Shown here piece after piece: positions 53,466-62,010 of a stretch of 64,000 bases of DNA. Position numbers and translations under genes: made by a program. This stretch comes from Marinobacter alexandrii (GTDB lineage Bacteria > Bacteroidota > Bacteroidia > Cytophagales > Cyclobacteriaceae): contig JBDWTN010000005.1 in NCBI GenBank assembly GCA_039984955.1, positions 372,001-436,000 on the forward strand, given 5' to 3'. The notes beneath the pieces are model-generated. The model was not told the origin of the DNA and did no database searches. It saw nothing but the letters and a program-made list of their open reading frames with translations. Numbering within the stretch: position 1 is the stretch's first letter; every line of letters begins with the position of its first letter.

Positions 53466-54503
53466 ATGACCAAGAAACAAACAAAACGAATATTCAGAAT
53501 AATATTTATTGCCGCTTCCCTCGGCTCTTTGTACTTCGTGCCATGGTTACTGGTTAAGGCATGGATCTTACCGCTCCCTAATACCGTGCAAGAACAATTG
53601 GATGAAGCCATCCAACATGGGTTTGATGGAATGATTGTTTATGTAGACCAAGCTGGTCAAGCACCTCAATATTTTGCTTCCGGCTGGCATGATCGGGAAG
53701 CCAAAACACCCGCAAATCCCCATGATCTATTCAAAATTGCCAGTATCAGCAAGCTATATGATGCCGTTGCAATTGCAAAATTAGTCGGTGATGGGCGCCT
53801 GTCTTTGGATAAAACGATTGCTGATTATTTTCCGGAACTTGTTGGAAGAATTGAGAATGCCAAAAGAATCACTTTGAGAATGATGATACAGCATCGAAGT
53901 GGTATCCCCAATTTCACAGACGCTCCAAATTTTTGGGCAGCTCCAACACAATCTTATCAAGAGAGTCTTGCATTGATATTGGACATGCCGGCCAACTTTG
54001 AACCAGGCGAAGACTATGAATACTGCAATACGAATTACTTGTTGCTCAATAAAATCATGGATGAAACGCTGGGTTATGAGAACTTCAGATTCATTCGAGA
54101 AGAAATTTTGATTCCCCTGAATCTGAACAAAACATTCGGTTCGTTAGCAGAAGTGAATATGAACCATGTGATGAGTGGCTACCACGTAGGACATCCCTAC
54201 GATTTAAAGATGGACGAACATGGAATGTTAGCCACCGCAGAAGATGTGGGTATATTCCTGAGGGCGTTAAACGATGGTTCTTTGTTTGATAAAGGAGAAC
54301 AAGAAATCTATTCCTCCATATACGAGTATGAACATGCCGGTTGGGTTCCGGGATACCAAAGTTTCGCAAAATATCACAAAGACCTTGATGCTGTTGTTAT
54401 TGAGTTCTACAGTACAACCGATCCTAAACTGTACAATTGGAACTTGTCAGAGATCATCAATAGTAGAATTGTCAAAATACTGAAAAGGCAAAAAAGCTTA
54501 TAG
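53466..54503 (+). CDS. Serine hydrolase of the beta-lactamase/PBP4-like family
   Basis: 345 residues with one N-terminal membrane helix (about 10-35) and a periplasmic domain. Catalytic motifs: SISK (Ser93, Lys96) in FKIASISKLYDAVA, YCN in YEYCNTNYLLL, and HAG in EYEHAGWVPGYQSF in place of KTG. Such class C-like proteins are often peptidases or esterases; beta-lactamase activity is not implied. Preceded by a small inverted repeat (53410-53450). Confidence 0.85.
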   Translation: MTKKQTKRIFRIIFIAASLGSLYFVPWLLVKAWILPLPNTVQEQLDEAIQHGFDGMIVYVDQAGQAPQYFASGWHDREAKTPANPHDLFKIASISKLYDAVAIAKLVGDGRLSLDKTIADYFPELVGRIENAKRITLRMMIQHRSGIPNFTDAPNFWAAPTQSYQESLALILDMPANFEPGEDYEYCNTNYLLLNKIMDETLGYENFRFIREEILIPLNLNKTFGSLAEVNMNHVMSGYHVGHPYDLKMDEHGMLATAEDVGIFLRALNDGSLFDKGEQEIYSSIYEYEHAGWVPGYQSFAKYHKDLDAVVIEFYSTTDPKLYNWNLSEIINSRIVKILKRQKSL

Positions 54504-54670
54504 CAAGCACTATCATCCATAAGCCTAGCTCTGCCGCACTAACTGAGCTATTTGTAAGGAGCATTTGAATCAATACTTTTATAGATATTTGGGAAGTCTA
54601 GCTTACTGGTTGTAAGTTGAACGCTGTATTTAACCAATGAAATTGATCACTAAATACCATATTTGTACTG

Positions 54671-54853
54671 ATGAAATTAGCCATACTCTCCTTTCTTTTA
54701 GTTCTCGTAACAATAGGGCGTAATGCCTATCGAATCTACTCAGGCCACCAATACGATATGATGGATATTATATCTCAGGTCGGTTTCATTGTTGCATTTA
54801 CTCTCATAGGGATAAACTCTTTACGAAAGGCGAAAAGAGAAAACACCAATTAG
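54671..54853 (+). CDS. Small membrane protein, 60 residues
   Basis: Two hydrophobic helices (about 2-15 and 34-49) joined by a polar loop with YRIYSGHQYD; basic C-terminus (RKAKRENTN). Good ATG after a CATATTTG sequence. No family recognised; it could be spurious but composition is membrane-like and codon use fits. Confidence 0.55.
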   Translation: MKLAILSFLLVLVTIGRNAYRIYSGHQYDMMDIISQVGFIVAFTLIGINSLRKAKRENTN

Positions 54854-54872
54854 AAATTCCCACATCTGAGAT

Positions 54873-54895
54873 ACCGCATCAAAGTGCGGATGACA
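54873..54895. repeat. REP-like small palindromic repeat
   Basis: CCGCA (54874-54878) and TGCGG (54885-54889) around a TCAAAG loop, framed by GAGATA and ATGACAAG. It resembles the short palindromic units scattered between genes in many Bacteroidota. No T tract follows. Confidence 0.4.
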
Positions 54896-54960
54896 AGTTG
54901 AGTGCTTCAAAATGGGAGAATAAAGATTTTCAAACTATCCGATTCTCCGTATTAAGTTAA

Positions 54961-56028
54961 CTAATCCTCCCCTTGTTTTACTACAGCCAAACTATCTCGT
55001 GATTTCCCCGAGAGCAATTCAGAAATAACTTGCGTGTTGTCAGACTGATCAAAAAGTATTTTGAGAAAAACCGTGATCGGAATAGACATGATCAAGCCTG
55101 GAATTCCCCAAACATACCCCCAAAGCATCAACATGATCAGAATAGTGATAACATTGATTGAGAATGATTTTCCCATAAAAATAGGTTCCAGGACCCCTCC
55201 AAATAAAGCTTGAACTCCCGTTGTGGTAAGGATGAATAAGAAGAGTATGGAAGGAGCTTCTATTTCCACAAAAGCAAAAATAGCGAGCAGTATTACCGTG
55301 ATCACCGAGCCAATCATCTGAAGGAAATTGATCATGAATGCGAACAAACCCCAAAAGATGGGAAAGCTTACACCGAAACCCCAACAAGCAATTCCAATAC
55401 CCAAACCAGTGAATAAGCTTACAAAGAACTTGACCTTAATAAATTTGATTAGATCCCTCTCCACCTTCATGAAGGTTTTGACCGATGAAAAATGTTGCTT
55501 TAGAATGGTATTATTTAATACCTTCTGCATATCAATGGAACCTGCCAATAGAAGCACCACAAAGAATAACATGACTAGTATCATAGATAATGTGTCCGTG
55601 ATAAAGCCTACCGTAGGTGCGAAGTTTTTGATGATGGTATCTTTTTGAATCAACGAACCCAGCGTCTCTTCTCCTTGTAAAAATTCAACACCGAAGAATA
55701 CTTCAACCGAGTTCAATAACTCCGTAAGTTTAATTTTTGCTTTATCAAAAAACTCATTGTCAGTTGCTAGAATCTCCCTGCTTGAAAGCTGAATCACTTC
55801 TCCACTCAATTTAAAAAAAGTGGCGATGATTAGAATGACCATAATAATGCTCAAAACCTTTGGCACACGCTTCTTCTTAAACCACCTCATTAAAGGCAAG
55901 AAAAGTAATGCAATGAACATTGCTGAAATCAATGGAATGAATATAAAAGAAAGCGTTTTAAGTAAATAAAACACCAATGGTACCACAAGAATCAAGAGTA
56001 GGATATTAGTGGTTTTTCTATCGTTCAT
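54961..56028 (-). CDS. AI-2E family transporter
   Basis: 355 residues with about eight hydrophobic helices arranged as in the PerM/TqsA (AI-2E) family: two N-terminal pairs, a soluble segment (about 85-140), then GLGIGIACWGFGVSFPIFWG and a glycine-rich GVQALFGGVLEPIFMGKS loop. Members export small molecules or ions; substrate unknown. Monocistronic by spacing. Confidence 0.9.
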   Translation of the reverse strand: MNDRKTTNILLLILVVPLVFYLLKTLSFIFIPLISAMFIALLFLPLMRWFKKKRVPKVLSIIMVILIIATFFKLSGEVIQLSSREILATDNEFFDKAKIKLTELLNSVEVFFGVEFLQGEETLGSLIQKDTIIKNFAPTVGFITDTLSMILVMLFFVVLLLAGSIDMQKVLNNTILKQHFSSVKTFMKVERDLIKFIKVKFFVSLFTGLGIGIACWGFGVSFPIFWGLFAFMINFLQMIGSVITVILLAIFAFVEIEAPSILFLFILTTTGVQALFGGVLEPIFMGKSFSINVITILIMLMLWGYVWGIPGLIMSIPITVFLKILFDQSDNTQVISELLSGKSRDSLAVVKQGED

Positions 56029-56119
56029 GCTTTAAGGGATTTGAATCATTAGAGAGACGTAATTAATCAGGTTTAGTTCAATCAACTTTCGATGCAAGCA
56101 TCTACTTAAAAAAAACTGA

Positions 56120-56683
56120 TTACTCTTCTCCCACCTTCTCTTCCAACTCCGCGTACCATTCCTCTCCATATTTACGTATGAGCGCTTCTTTCAGAAACTT
56201 ATAGACAGGCACTTTCAGCTCTTTGCCTAGATCACAGGCCGGAGAACAGATCTGCCATCTGTCATAGTTGAGTGCTTCAAAGTCCGGAAGCTTAGAAATA
56301 CGGATTGGGTACAAGTGACAAGAGATTGGTTTTTTAAAATCTGTCTTTCCTTCTTTATGCGCTTGCTCTATGCTGCATTTCAAGATCTTCTTTTCATCAT
56401 AGAAAGCGAAGGCACATTCTTTTCCATTGATTGTTGTGGTAGAAAGATCACCATCTTCGTCTAATAGATACCCTCCCTTCTTTTCAAGTACTGCGATTGC
56501 CTCTTCTGTGAGATAAGGTTTCACCAGATCAATCACCTTATCCACTTCCTCCAGTTCGTCTTCCAGCAGTGGAGCACCTAAGTCACCTTCCACACAGCAA
56601 GCTCCTTTGCATTTTGTGAGATCACAAACAAATTGCTCCTCTATCACATCATCCGTTATCAAGGTTTTCCCTACTTCAATCAT
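56120..56683 (-). CDS. DUF3109 family cysteine-rich protein
   Basis: 187 residues. Cys-rich core: FVCDLTKCKGACCVEGDLGAP, the Cys in KECAFAF and LKCSIEQA, then CHLYPIRI and ICSPACDLG. The eight or so conserved Cys imply an Fe-S or zinc centre, as in YkgJ-type proteins. Function unknown. Possible -7 element at 56712-56719. Confidence 0.88.
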   Translation of the reverse strand: MIEVGKTLITDDVIEEQFVCDLTKCKGACCVEGDLGAPLLEDELEEVDKVIDLVKPYLTEEAIAVLEKKGGYLLDEDGDLSTTTINGKECAFAFYDEKKILKCSIEQAHKEGKTDFKKPISCHLYPIRISKLPDFEALNYDRWQICSPACDLGKELKVPVYKFLKEALIRKYGEEWYAELEEKVGEE

Positions 56684-56711
56684 TTTAATACTTTGTTAAT
56701 GAATTTTTTTT

Positions 56712-56719
56712 CAAAAATA
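56712..56719 (-). promoter_or_regulatory. -7 element upstream of the DUF3109 gene
   Basis: TATTTTTG on the minus strand, 28 nt before the ATG. A TTG lies only 12 nt further upstream, closer than usual, so the match is partial. Confidence 0.35.
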
Positions 56720-56810
56720 CTGAACCATTTTCAAGAACGTTCGTTTCTATTGCATCTACATTATATGTAGGTACATTTAAATTTAAACTAAAAACCAAAC
56801 ATTAAGAATT

Positions 56811-57386
56811 ATGATCAAGGTATTGATGATTTCGGCATTGACTCTTTTCTCAGGAGCTGTGGCAAAAGATGCTAAAGTAGACGTAAAAGAAAGTACGGTA
56901 AAGTGGGTAGGTAAGAAAGTAACTGGTCAGCATAATGGCTCTATCCAACTACAAGGTGGTCGTCTGGAAATGGATGCTAAAGGAAACCTAACGGGTGGAC
57001 TTTTCACGATTGATATGACTACACTTTCTAACTCAGACCTTTCAGGAGAATCGAAAGGAAAATTAGAAGGACATTTGAAATCAGATGATTTCTTTGGTGT
57101 AGCAACATACCCTACTGCAACATTTGTAATTACAAAGGCTGTTCCTCAAGGACCAGGAAAATATAAAGTGATAGGTAATATCACAATCAAAGGAAAAACG
57201 GAAGAAATTCAATTCCCTGTTAGCGTGGTAGCTAAAGATGGTAAAGTCACTGCAACAGCTGATGTTTCTATCGACAGATCTAAGTTTGATATTCGATATG
57301 GATCAGGAAGCTTTTTCGATAACTTGGGAGATAAGACGATCTATGACAACTTCGATCTTTCTGTATCTCTTGTTGCCAATATGTAA
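56811..57386 (+). CDS. YceI-family periplasmic protein
   Basis: 191 residues: signal peptide (ending SGAVA or VAKDA), then the lipocalin-like YceI domain with STVKWVGKKVTGQHNGSI, LEGHLKSDDFFGVATYPTATF and a VSIDRSKFDIRYGSGSFF ending. The family binds long isoprenoid-type molecules. Ends at a strong shared terminator. Confidence 0.92.
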   Translation: MIKVLMISALTLFSGAVAKDAKVDVKESTVKWVGKKVTGQHNGSIQLQGGRLEMDAKGNLTGGLFTIDMTTLSNSDLSGESKGKLEGHLKSDDFFGVATYPTATFVITKAVPQGPGKYKVIGNITIKGKTEEIQFPVSVVAKDGKVTATADVSIDRSKFDIRYGSGSFFDNLGDKTIYDNFDLSVSLVANM

Positions 57387-57402
57387 TTGATAACAATCCA
57401 TT

Positions 57403-57439
57403 AAAAAAAGCCCATTCATACAATGAATGGGCTTTTTTT
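57403..57439. terminator. Bidirectional terminator shared by yceI and the GNAT gene
   Basis: A 17-bp perfect stem (57403-57419 with 57423-57439) and an ACA loop, with A and T runs on each side. It overlaps the GNAT stop codon at 57438. Confidence 0.92.
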
Positions 57440-57884
57440 AATCCCAGAAGAATCGTTCTTTCTTCTTCGACTCGGCTCCTATCTTTTTATAAAATCTAAT
57501 TGCATCCTGATTGAAATCTGGAGTTTGCCACTGGATATTGATACATCCTTCTTTCTTAGCATAGGCCTTAATCAAACTCATCATTTCCTTGCCTATTCCT
57601 TTTCCTCTTGTCTCTTCTCTTAAGAAAAGACAGTCGAGGTAGAGATACCAATCTGCATCCCAGGTTGAAAACTGTTTGATAAAAGTGGCATATCCATGCA
57701 ATTGCCGTTCTTCTTCAATAACTACACACTTTATCCCATTCTTTTCTTTAAATAGACTACTGAAAAGCTTTTCTTGTTTCTCTACTTTGCTGTATGATGA
57801 CTTTTCATATTCAGCATGCAGTTGACAAAGCTCAATAATCTGATCAATATCTCTTTCGACTGCTTCTCGAATCAGCATGCGCAT
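57438..57884 (-). CDS. GNAT-family N-acetyltransferase
   Basis: 148 residues. Acetyl-CoA site RGKGIGKEMM (about 95) and the typical last strand YKKIGAESK. Substrate not visible. Its ATG lies 13 bp inside the 3' end of the rhodanese gene, so the two are co-translated. Confidence 0.9.
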   Translation of the reverse strand: MRMLIREAVERDIDQIIELCQLHAEYEKSSYSKVEKQEKLFSSLFKEKNGIKCVVIEEERQLHGYATFIKQFSTWDADWYLYLDCLFLREETRGKGIGKEMMSLIKAYAKKEGCINIQWQTPDFNQDAIRFYKKIGAESKKKERFFWD

Positions 57885-58264
57885 TGAATGGCTGTTCCTT
57901 GGGTCGATTTAGCTCCTTCTGTAGCATATCCATCAAACTTCCACCATTCGATACCTCCCATGAGCTCTTTTACAGTGAATCCGAGCTTTGCCAATTTCAA
58001 TGCTCCTTTGGTAGAAGCATTACATCCTATTCCATCACAATAGCATACGTACGTTTTAGATATATCTAAATCTCTTGTGCTCTCTTGAGTAATTTCTCTT
58101 TGTGGTAAATTGATAGCAGTTGGTATGTGTTCTTTCTCATATCCAAAAGATTGCCTGGCATCCACAACCACTATGCTATCATCAATCTCTAATGACTCAA
58201 ATAGATCCGCCGGATCCATTTCGTAAGCCAACTTATTTTCGTAGAATTTGATTTGCTCTTCCAT
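57872..58264 (-). CDS. Rhodanese-like domain protein
   Basis: 130 residues. One rhodanese domain with VVVDARQSFGYEKEHIPTAINLP and active-site loop YVCYCDGIGCNASTKGA, a two-Cys version of the CNA-type loop. It may carry persulfide sulfur. A full TTTG-N17-TAGGTTTG promoter lies 23 bp upstream. Confidence 0.9.
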   Translation of the reverse strand: MEEQIKFYENKLAYEMDPADLFESLEIDDSIVVVDARQSFGYEKEHIPTAINLPQREITQESTRDLDISKTYVCYCDGIGCNASTKGALKLAKLGFTVKELMGGIEWWKFDGYATEGAKSTQGTAIQCAC

Positions 58265-58286
58265 ATAGATATTGTTTTTGTTTGAG

Positions 58287-58315
58287 CAAACCTAAAAGGA
58301 CGAGCGAAAGTCAAA
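58287..58315 (-). promoter_or_regulatory. Promoter of the rhodanese-GNAT operon
   Basis: On the minus strand TTTG (58312-58315), 17 nt, TAGGTTTG (58287-58294). Both elements and spacing match. The -7 element overlaps a GTTTG/CAAAC inverted repeat. Confidence 0.7.
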
Positions 58316-58373
58316 AACTTATTTGGATGAGAAGAATTCTGATTTTTGATGAATGTTTTTCATCCAGTAAGAT

Positions 58374-59405
58374 TTAAAAATGCTTCCATCCCTGAGCTTG
58401 AAGCTCCACTACGTTTTGACTTCTTGTGACAAAAGTTCTACCCTTTTCCTTGGATTGCATGTAGCCAATGGTATGAATATCCGCATGGTTTTTAATCTTT
58501 TCAAAATCGTCCTGACCTATAGTGAATAGTAATTCATAGTCTTCACCGCCATTTAAAGCGCATGAATTAGGATCAATACTAAACTCCGCCGCTGTTTCAA
58601 AAGATTGTTTCTCTATCGGAATTTTATCTTCATAAATGGCTACTCCAAGTCCTGATTGCTTACATAAATGAAAAGCTTCAGAAGCCAAGCCATCTGAAAC
58701 ATCAATCATCGATGTTGGCATAATTCCTAAATCTTTGAACTCATGAATGATATCCATTCTAGCCTTTGGCTTTAATTGACGACCTACTACATAATCATAT
58801 TTATCTATCTTAGGTTGCATATCTGGGTTTGCGACAAATTCAGCTTTCTCCCTCTCTAAAATCTGTAGCCCTACAAAAGCTCCTCCCAGATCTCCAGTTA
58901 CGCATAAGATGTCACTTTCCATCGCCCCATTTCTATAAACGATCTTATCTCTGTCAACTTCACCCAATGCCGTTACCGCTATAACTAAACCCGAAGCTGA
59001 AGAAGTTGTGTCTCCACCCACCAAGTCAACTTTATATTCATCACAAGCGGACTTAATCCCTTCATAAATCGCTTCGACTGCCTCTACAGAAAATCGGTTA
59101 CTCAATCCAAGTCCAACTGTTATTTGAGTGGGTATTCCATTCATGGCTGCTATATCTGAGATATTCACAGCCACAGCTTTATACCCTAAATGCTGGAGAG
59201 GCATATATGATAGGTCGAAATGCACTCCTTCCAAAAGTATATCTGTGGTGGTTAGCAAGTACCTATCTCCTAAGTCATAAACTGCGGTATCGTCTCCGAT
59301 ACCTTTGACCGTTTTTTCATTCTTCGGATCAAAATTTTCAGCAATTCTATCTATTAGGCCAAATTCCCCTAGTTCTCCTATTTCTGTTCGCTTTTCTTCT
59401 GACAT
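58374..59405 (-). CDS. thiL: Thiamine-monophosphate kinase
   Basis: 343 residues. GIGDDTAVY near the N-terminus, TTDILLEGVHF, the metal cluster VGGDTTSSASGLVIAVTALG, VTGDLGGAFVGLQ and IDVSDGLASEAFH are typical of ThiL. It phosphorylates TMP to thiamine diphosphate, the cofactor of the fused E1 enzyme encoded at 17.5 kb. Confidence 0.95.
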   Translation of the reverse strand: MSEEKRTEIGELGEFGLIDRIAENFDPKNEKTVKGIGDDTAVYDLGDRYLLTTTDILLEGVHFDLSYMPLQHLGYKAVAVNISDIAAMNGIPTQITVGLGLSNRFSVEAVEAIYEGIKSACDEYKVDLVGGDTTSSASGLVIAVTALGEVDRDKIVYRNGAMESDILCVTGDLGGAFVGLQILEREKAEFVANPDMQPKIDKYDYVVGRQLKPKARMDIIHEFKDLGIMPTSMIDVSDGLASEAFHLCKQSGLGVAIYEDKIPIEKQSFETAAEFSIDPNSCALNGGEDYELLFTIGQDDFEKIKNHADIHTIGYMQSKEKGRTFVTRSQNVVELQAQGWKHF

Positions 59406-59417
59406 ATTATTTATTTA

Positions 59418-59494
59418 TTAACCGCTGAGAGAATTGAGTTTTCACAAAGAGCTCCGAGTACTCCGTGAATATCCTCTGCTTTCTCTGCGGTTAA
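59418..59494. repeat. Interspersed 77-bp repeat with TTAACCGC/GCGGTTAA ends
   Basis: Terminal inverted repeats TTAACCGC (59418-59425) and GCGGTTAA (59487-59494) extend to 12 of 13 bp including GAGA/TCTC. The interior reads in CTCCGTG, TCTCTGC and CACAAAG blocks. I recall this 'CCGCAGAG...CTCTGTGGTTAA' form as a common dispersed repeat of unknown role in several bacterial phyla. It sits between thiL and the epimerase gene. Confidence 0.6.
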
Positions 59495-59499
59495 AGCTC

Positions 59500-59904
59500 T
59501 TATTTTATTTCTTGACACAACTCTACCAAAACCCCATTAGCTGATTTTGGATGAACAAAACATACTAATTTATTGTCAGCTCCTTTAAATACTTCTGGTC
59601 TGGTAAACTGAAAACCCTCAGCCTGCAAACGCTCTAACTCAAAATGGATATCCTCCACCTCAAAGGCTATATGGTGAATGCCTTCTCCTCTTTTTTCTAT
59701 GAATTTAGCAATAGCGCTATCTTCATCCGTAGCACTTAAAAATTCAATTTTCGTCTGACCAATTTTAAAGAAAGATGTATCTACTTGCTCGGTTTCAACG
59801 GACTCCATTTTATAAGGAGCCTCACCAAAAAGCTTGGTATAAATCTCATTTACACCATTCAGGTCCTTTACTGCTATGCCAATATGCTCAACGTTTTTCC
59901 ACAT
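59500..59904 (-). CDS. mce: Methylmalonyl-CoA epimerase
   Basis: 134 residues, one vicinal-oxygen-chelate fold. Metal and catalytic residues in VEHIGIAV (His), GIHHIAFEV (His) and LVELCQ (Glu). It interconverts the methylmalonyl-CoA epimers in propionate and branched-chain catabolism, which suits a branched-chain E1. Confidence 0.93.
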   Translation of the reverse strand: MWKNVEHIGIAVKDLNGVNEIYTKLFGEAPYKMESVETEQVDTSFFKIGQTKIEFLSATDEDSAIAKFIEKRGEGIHHIAFEVEDIHFELERLQAEGFQFTRPEVFKGADNKLVCFVHPKSANGVLVELCQEIK

Positions 59905-60074
59905 TTGATTATCTATCTATGAATTTTAAATCAGGCTTGTTGGCACAAATTCAATGCAACGAAAACAAATTGTCTCAATGATTGAGTTAAGCTCCAAGCT
60001 CAATTATTATTAAGTTTGCAAAAATGCAGGAACTTTCAGTCGATCTGAAAAGTTTACTGATATATTGAAAGGAA

Positions 60075-60482
60075 ATGGAGCTACGATCAGACATTCATGT
60101 AGAATCTGCAAAGATTCAAAACGAGATAAAGAACTTTCTAGGCTTACGAAGCGATGAAGTCATCTTTGAATTTTCAAATAATGATGGGAAAGTTAGGCTC
60201 GACTTGATCACAATCAACCCGCGTCATAACCAATCGTTTCTTTTCAAGGCTATTACAGGCTTTGATAAGACTGATGTTTTGCACAAGATGCTTGATTATG
60301 TGCGAACACATAAAGACAAAGAAGGCTCCTTTACCATCCAATGGATGATGAAGGGAATGAATGAATTGCAGACCTCCTATTTCCGAGCAAAAAACATGTA
60401 TGATGCGATGGATAAGCTATACTATGGCAGAGACATGAATAACCTGACCGTGTTTAGTATTGTATTAAATCCAGTAGCCTGA
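60075..60482 (+). CDS. Hypothetical protein upstream of the A-type Fe-S carrier
   Basis: 135 residues, acidic, soluble, with IQNEIKNFLGLRSDEVIFEFS and a C-terminal MYDAMDKLYYGRD segment. I recognise no domain. Its stop overlaps the next start (TGATG), so it is co-translated with the A-type Fe-S protein. Conserved position would imply a link to iron-sulfur or sulfur metabolism. Confidence 0.75.
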   Translation: MELRSDIHVESAKIQNEIKNFLGLRSDEVIFEFSNNDGKVRLDLITINPRHNQSFLFKAITGFDKTDVLHKMLDYVRTHKDKEGSFTIQWMMKGMNELQTSYFRAKNMYDAMDKLYYGRDMNNLTVFSIVLNPVA

Positions 60483-60808
60483 TGATAAACGTAACAGACA
60501 AAGCAAGAGAAGAAATCGTCACCCTATTGTCCGGTGAAGGGAAATCATTAGAGCACAATATTAGAGTTTCTGTAAAAGGGGGCGGGTGCTCAGGCTTAAT
60601 GTATGACCTCTCTTTCGATCCTGAAATACAGGACGCAGATCAGGTGTTTGAAGATAAAGGGGTAAAGATTCTTGTGGATAAGAAAAGCCTTCTTTACTTA
60701 TTAGGCACTACACTTGATTTCTCTGACGGACTAAATGGCAAAGGATTCCAGTTTGTCAATCCTAACGCATCCAGAACTTGCGGATGCGGCGAGAGCTTCT
60801 CAGTTTAA
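60482..60808 (+). CDS. A-type iron-sulfur cluster carrier (ErpA/IscA family)
   Basis: 108 residues with the three cluster Cys: GGGCSGLMYDLS and the C-terminal CGCGESF. It delivers Fe-S clusters to apoproteins. Family branch (ErpA, IscA, SufA) is not clear from sequence. Confidence 0.95.
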   Translation: MINVTDKAREEIVTLLSGEGKSLEHNIRVSVKGGGCSGLMYDLSFDPEIQDADQVFEDKGVKILVDKKSLLYLLGTTLDFSDGLNGKGFQFVNPNASRTCGCGESFSV

Positions 60809-60859
60809 AATCTATGATTCTTTAGTCATTTAACAACCAAATAATCTTCATATCGTAAA

Positions 60860-60875
60860 AGTTGTATATACAACT
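60860..60875. promoter_or_regulatory. 16-bp perfect palindrome, likely MarR operator
   Basis: AGTTGTATATACAACT reads the same on both strands. It ends 2 nt before the ATG of the MarR gene. A dimeric MarR protein bound there would block its own promoter or start site. Confidence 0.75.
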
Positions 60876-60877
60876 AA

Positions 60878-61303
60878 ATGAACTACCCTCTATTAGATAC
60901 TACAGATCCCACTACCTGCATTTCAGGAAAAATGGGTCGTATAAGTAGGATTACTTCCAGTATTTTCAGAAAACATATCAAACCTTATGGTCTATCTACC
61001 AGTCAGATGAGCTTGTTATTTCTATTATCCAAAAGGGATAATCTTAACCAGAAAGAGATCTGTGATATTCTATACATGGAAAAATCCACTCTTAATCGGA
61101 ATCTTAGACGGCTTTTTGAAAAGAGCTACGCAACGAAAGTTGATTTCCCTGAAATCAACATTACCAATGAAGGCAAAGCCTTGCTCGAGAGAGCTATTCC
61201 ATCTTGGAATGAGGCTATGAAGGAAATACGTTCACTGCTAAATGAGGATGGCGAGGAAGCTGTTAGCTCAATTTTAACCAAACTTAAAAACACTACACTA
61301 TGA
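60878..61303 (+). CDS. MarR-family transcriptional regulator
   Basis: 141 residues. Winged helix with STSQMSLLFLLSKRDNLNQKEICDILYMEKSTLNRNLRRLF (recognition helix near 70-85) and the wing FPEINITNEGKALLERA. Overlaps the membrane-protein gene by 4 bp (ATGA). Ligand unknown. Confidence 0.93.
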   Translation: MNYPLLDTTDPTTCISGKMGRISRITSSIFRKHIKPYGLSTSQMSLLFLLSKRDNLNQKEICDILYMEKSTLNRNLRRLFEKSYATKVDFPEINITNEGKALLERAIPSWNEAMKEIRSLLNEDGEEAVSSILTKLKNTTL

Positions 61304-62010
61304 TACTGCAATTCGGATACTTCGGATTAATGGTGATGATAAACCTTATCCTTGCCTATTTTGGATTTACTGCTATTGATCGGTCATTTGCTCCTGAAAA
61401 ATCTAAAAAAAAGAAGTTCATTCTAATCCTGGGGCTCATTATTTGGCAAGTATACATCTATACCATTACTACCTCTGGATTTATTCAGACTTTCGAATTC
61501 CCTCCCAGATTTGCCTTAACAATGATCTTTCCTGCATTCATTTTTACAGGAGTTTTCGTTTACCGGAATAGGAATAATGATTGGACTACTCATATCCCAT
61601 CATCTTGGCTTTTCTTTTTTCAGTCTTTTCGAATTCTGGTGGAGGTACTATTTGTGATGTCTGTTACTGAAGGCATTCTACATAAAGAAGCTTCCATCGA
61701 AGGTTATAATTTTGACATGGCTTATGCATTCACGGTTCCTATAGTAGGGTACATTGTCTTCTTTAGAAAAAAGCTGAGCATGAAAGTTATCAGGATATGG
61801 AATTATCTCGGTTTGCTTGTTTTGGCGACCGTAATTTTTGTTTTTATGACCACTATCTATCTACCCGAAATATATGGTGCTACACAAACACTCATGCCAA
61901 TAGAAGGATTAACTTATCCATATGTACTTGTTGCGGGATTCTTAATGCCTTGTGCAGTATTTGTGCATGTACTATCTATTGCTCAGCTGAATAGAATTTT
62001 GAAGAGTTAG
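61300..62010 (+). CDS. Hypothetical multi-pass membrane protein
   Basis: 236 residues with about seven hydrophobic helices (first LMVMINLILAYFGF, last YPYVLVAGFLMPCAVFVHVL). No family motif. Translationally coupled to the MarR gene, so it is the likely regulated gene. Overlaps the convergent NSS gene by 4 bp. Confidence 0.8.
   Translation: MILQFGYFGLMVMINLILAYFGFTAIDRSFAPEKSKKKKFILILGLIIWQVYIYTITTSGFIQTFEFPPRFALTMIFPAFIFTGVFVYRNRNNDWTTHIPSSWLFFFQSFRILVEVLFVMSVTEGILHKEASIEGYNFDMAYAFTVPIVGYIVFFRKKLSMKVIRIWNYLGLLVLATVIFVFMTTIYLPEIYGATQTLMPIEGLTYPYVLVAGFLMPCAVFVHVLSIAQLNRILKS

Noticed and set aside
53466-54503. Antibiotic-resistance beta-lactamase
   Set aside because: Membrane-anchored and with HAG in the third motif; closer to PBP4-like peptidases and esterases.
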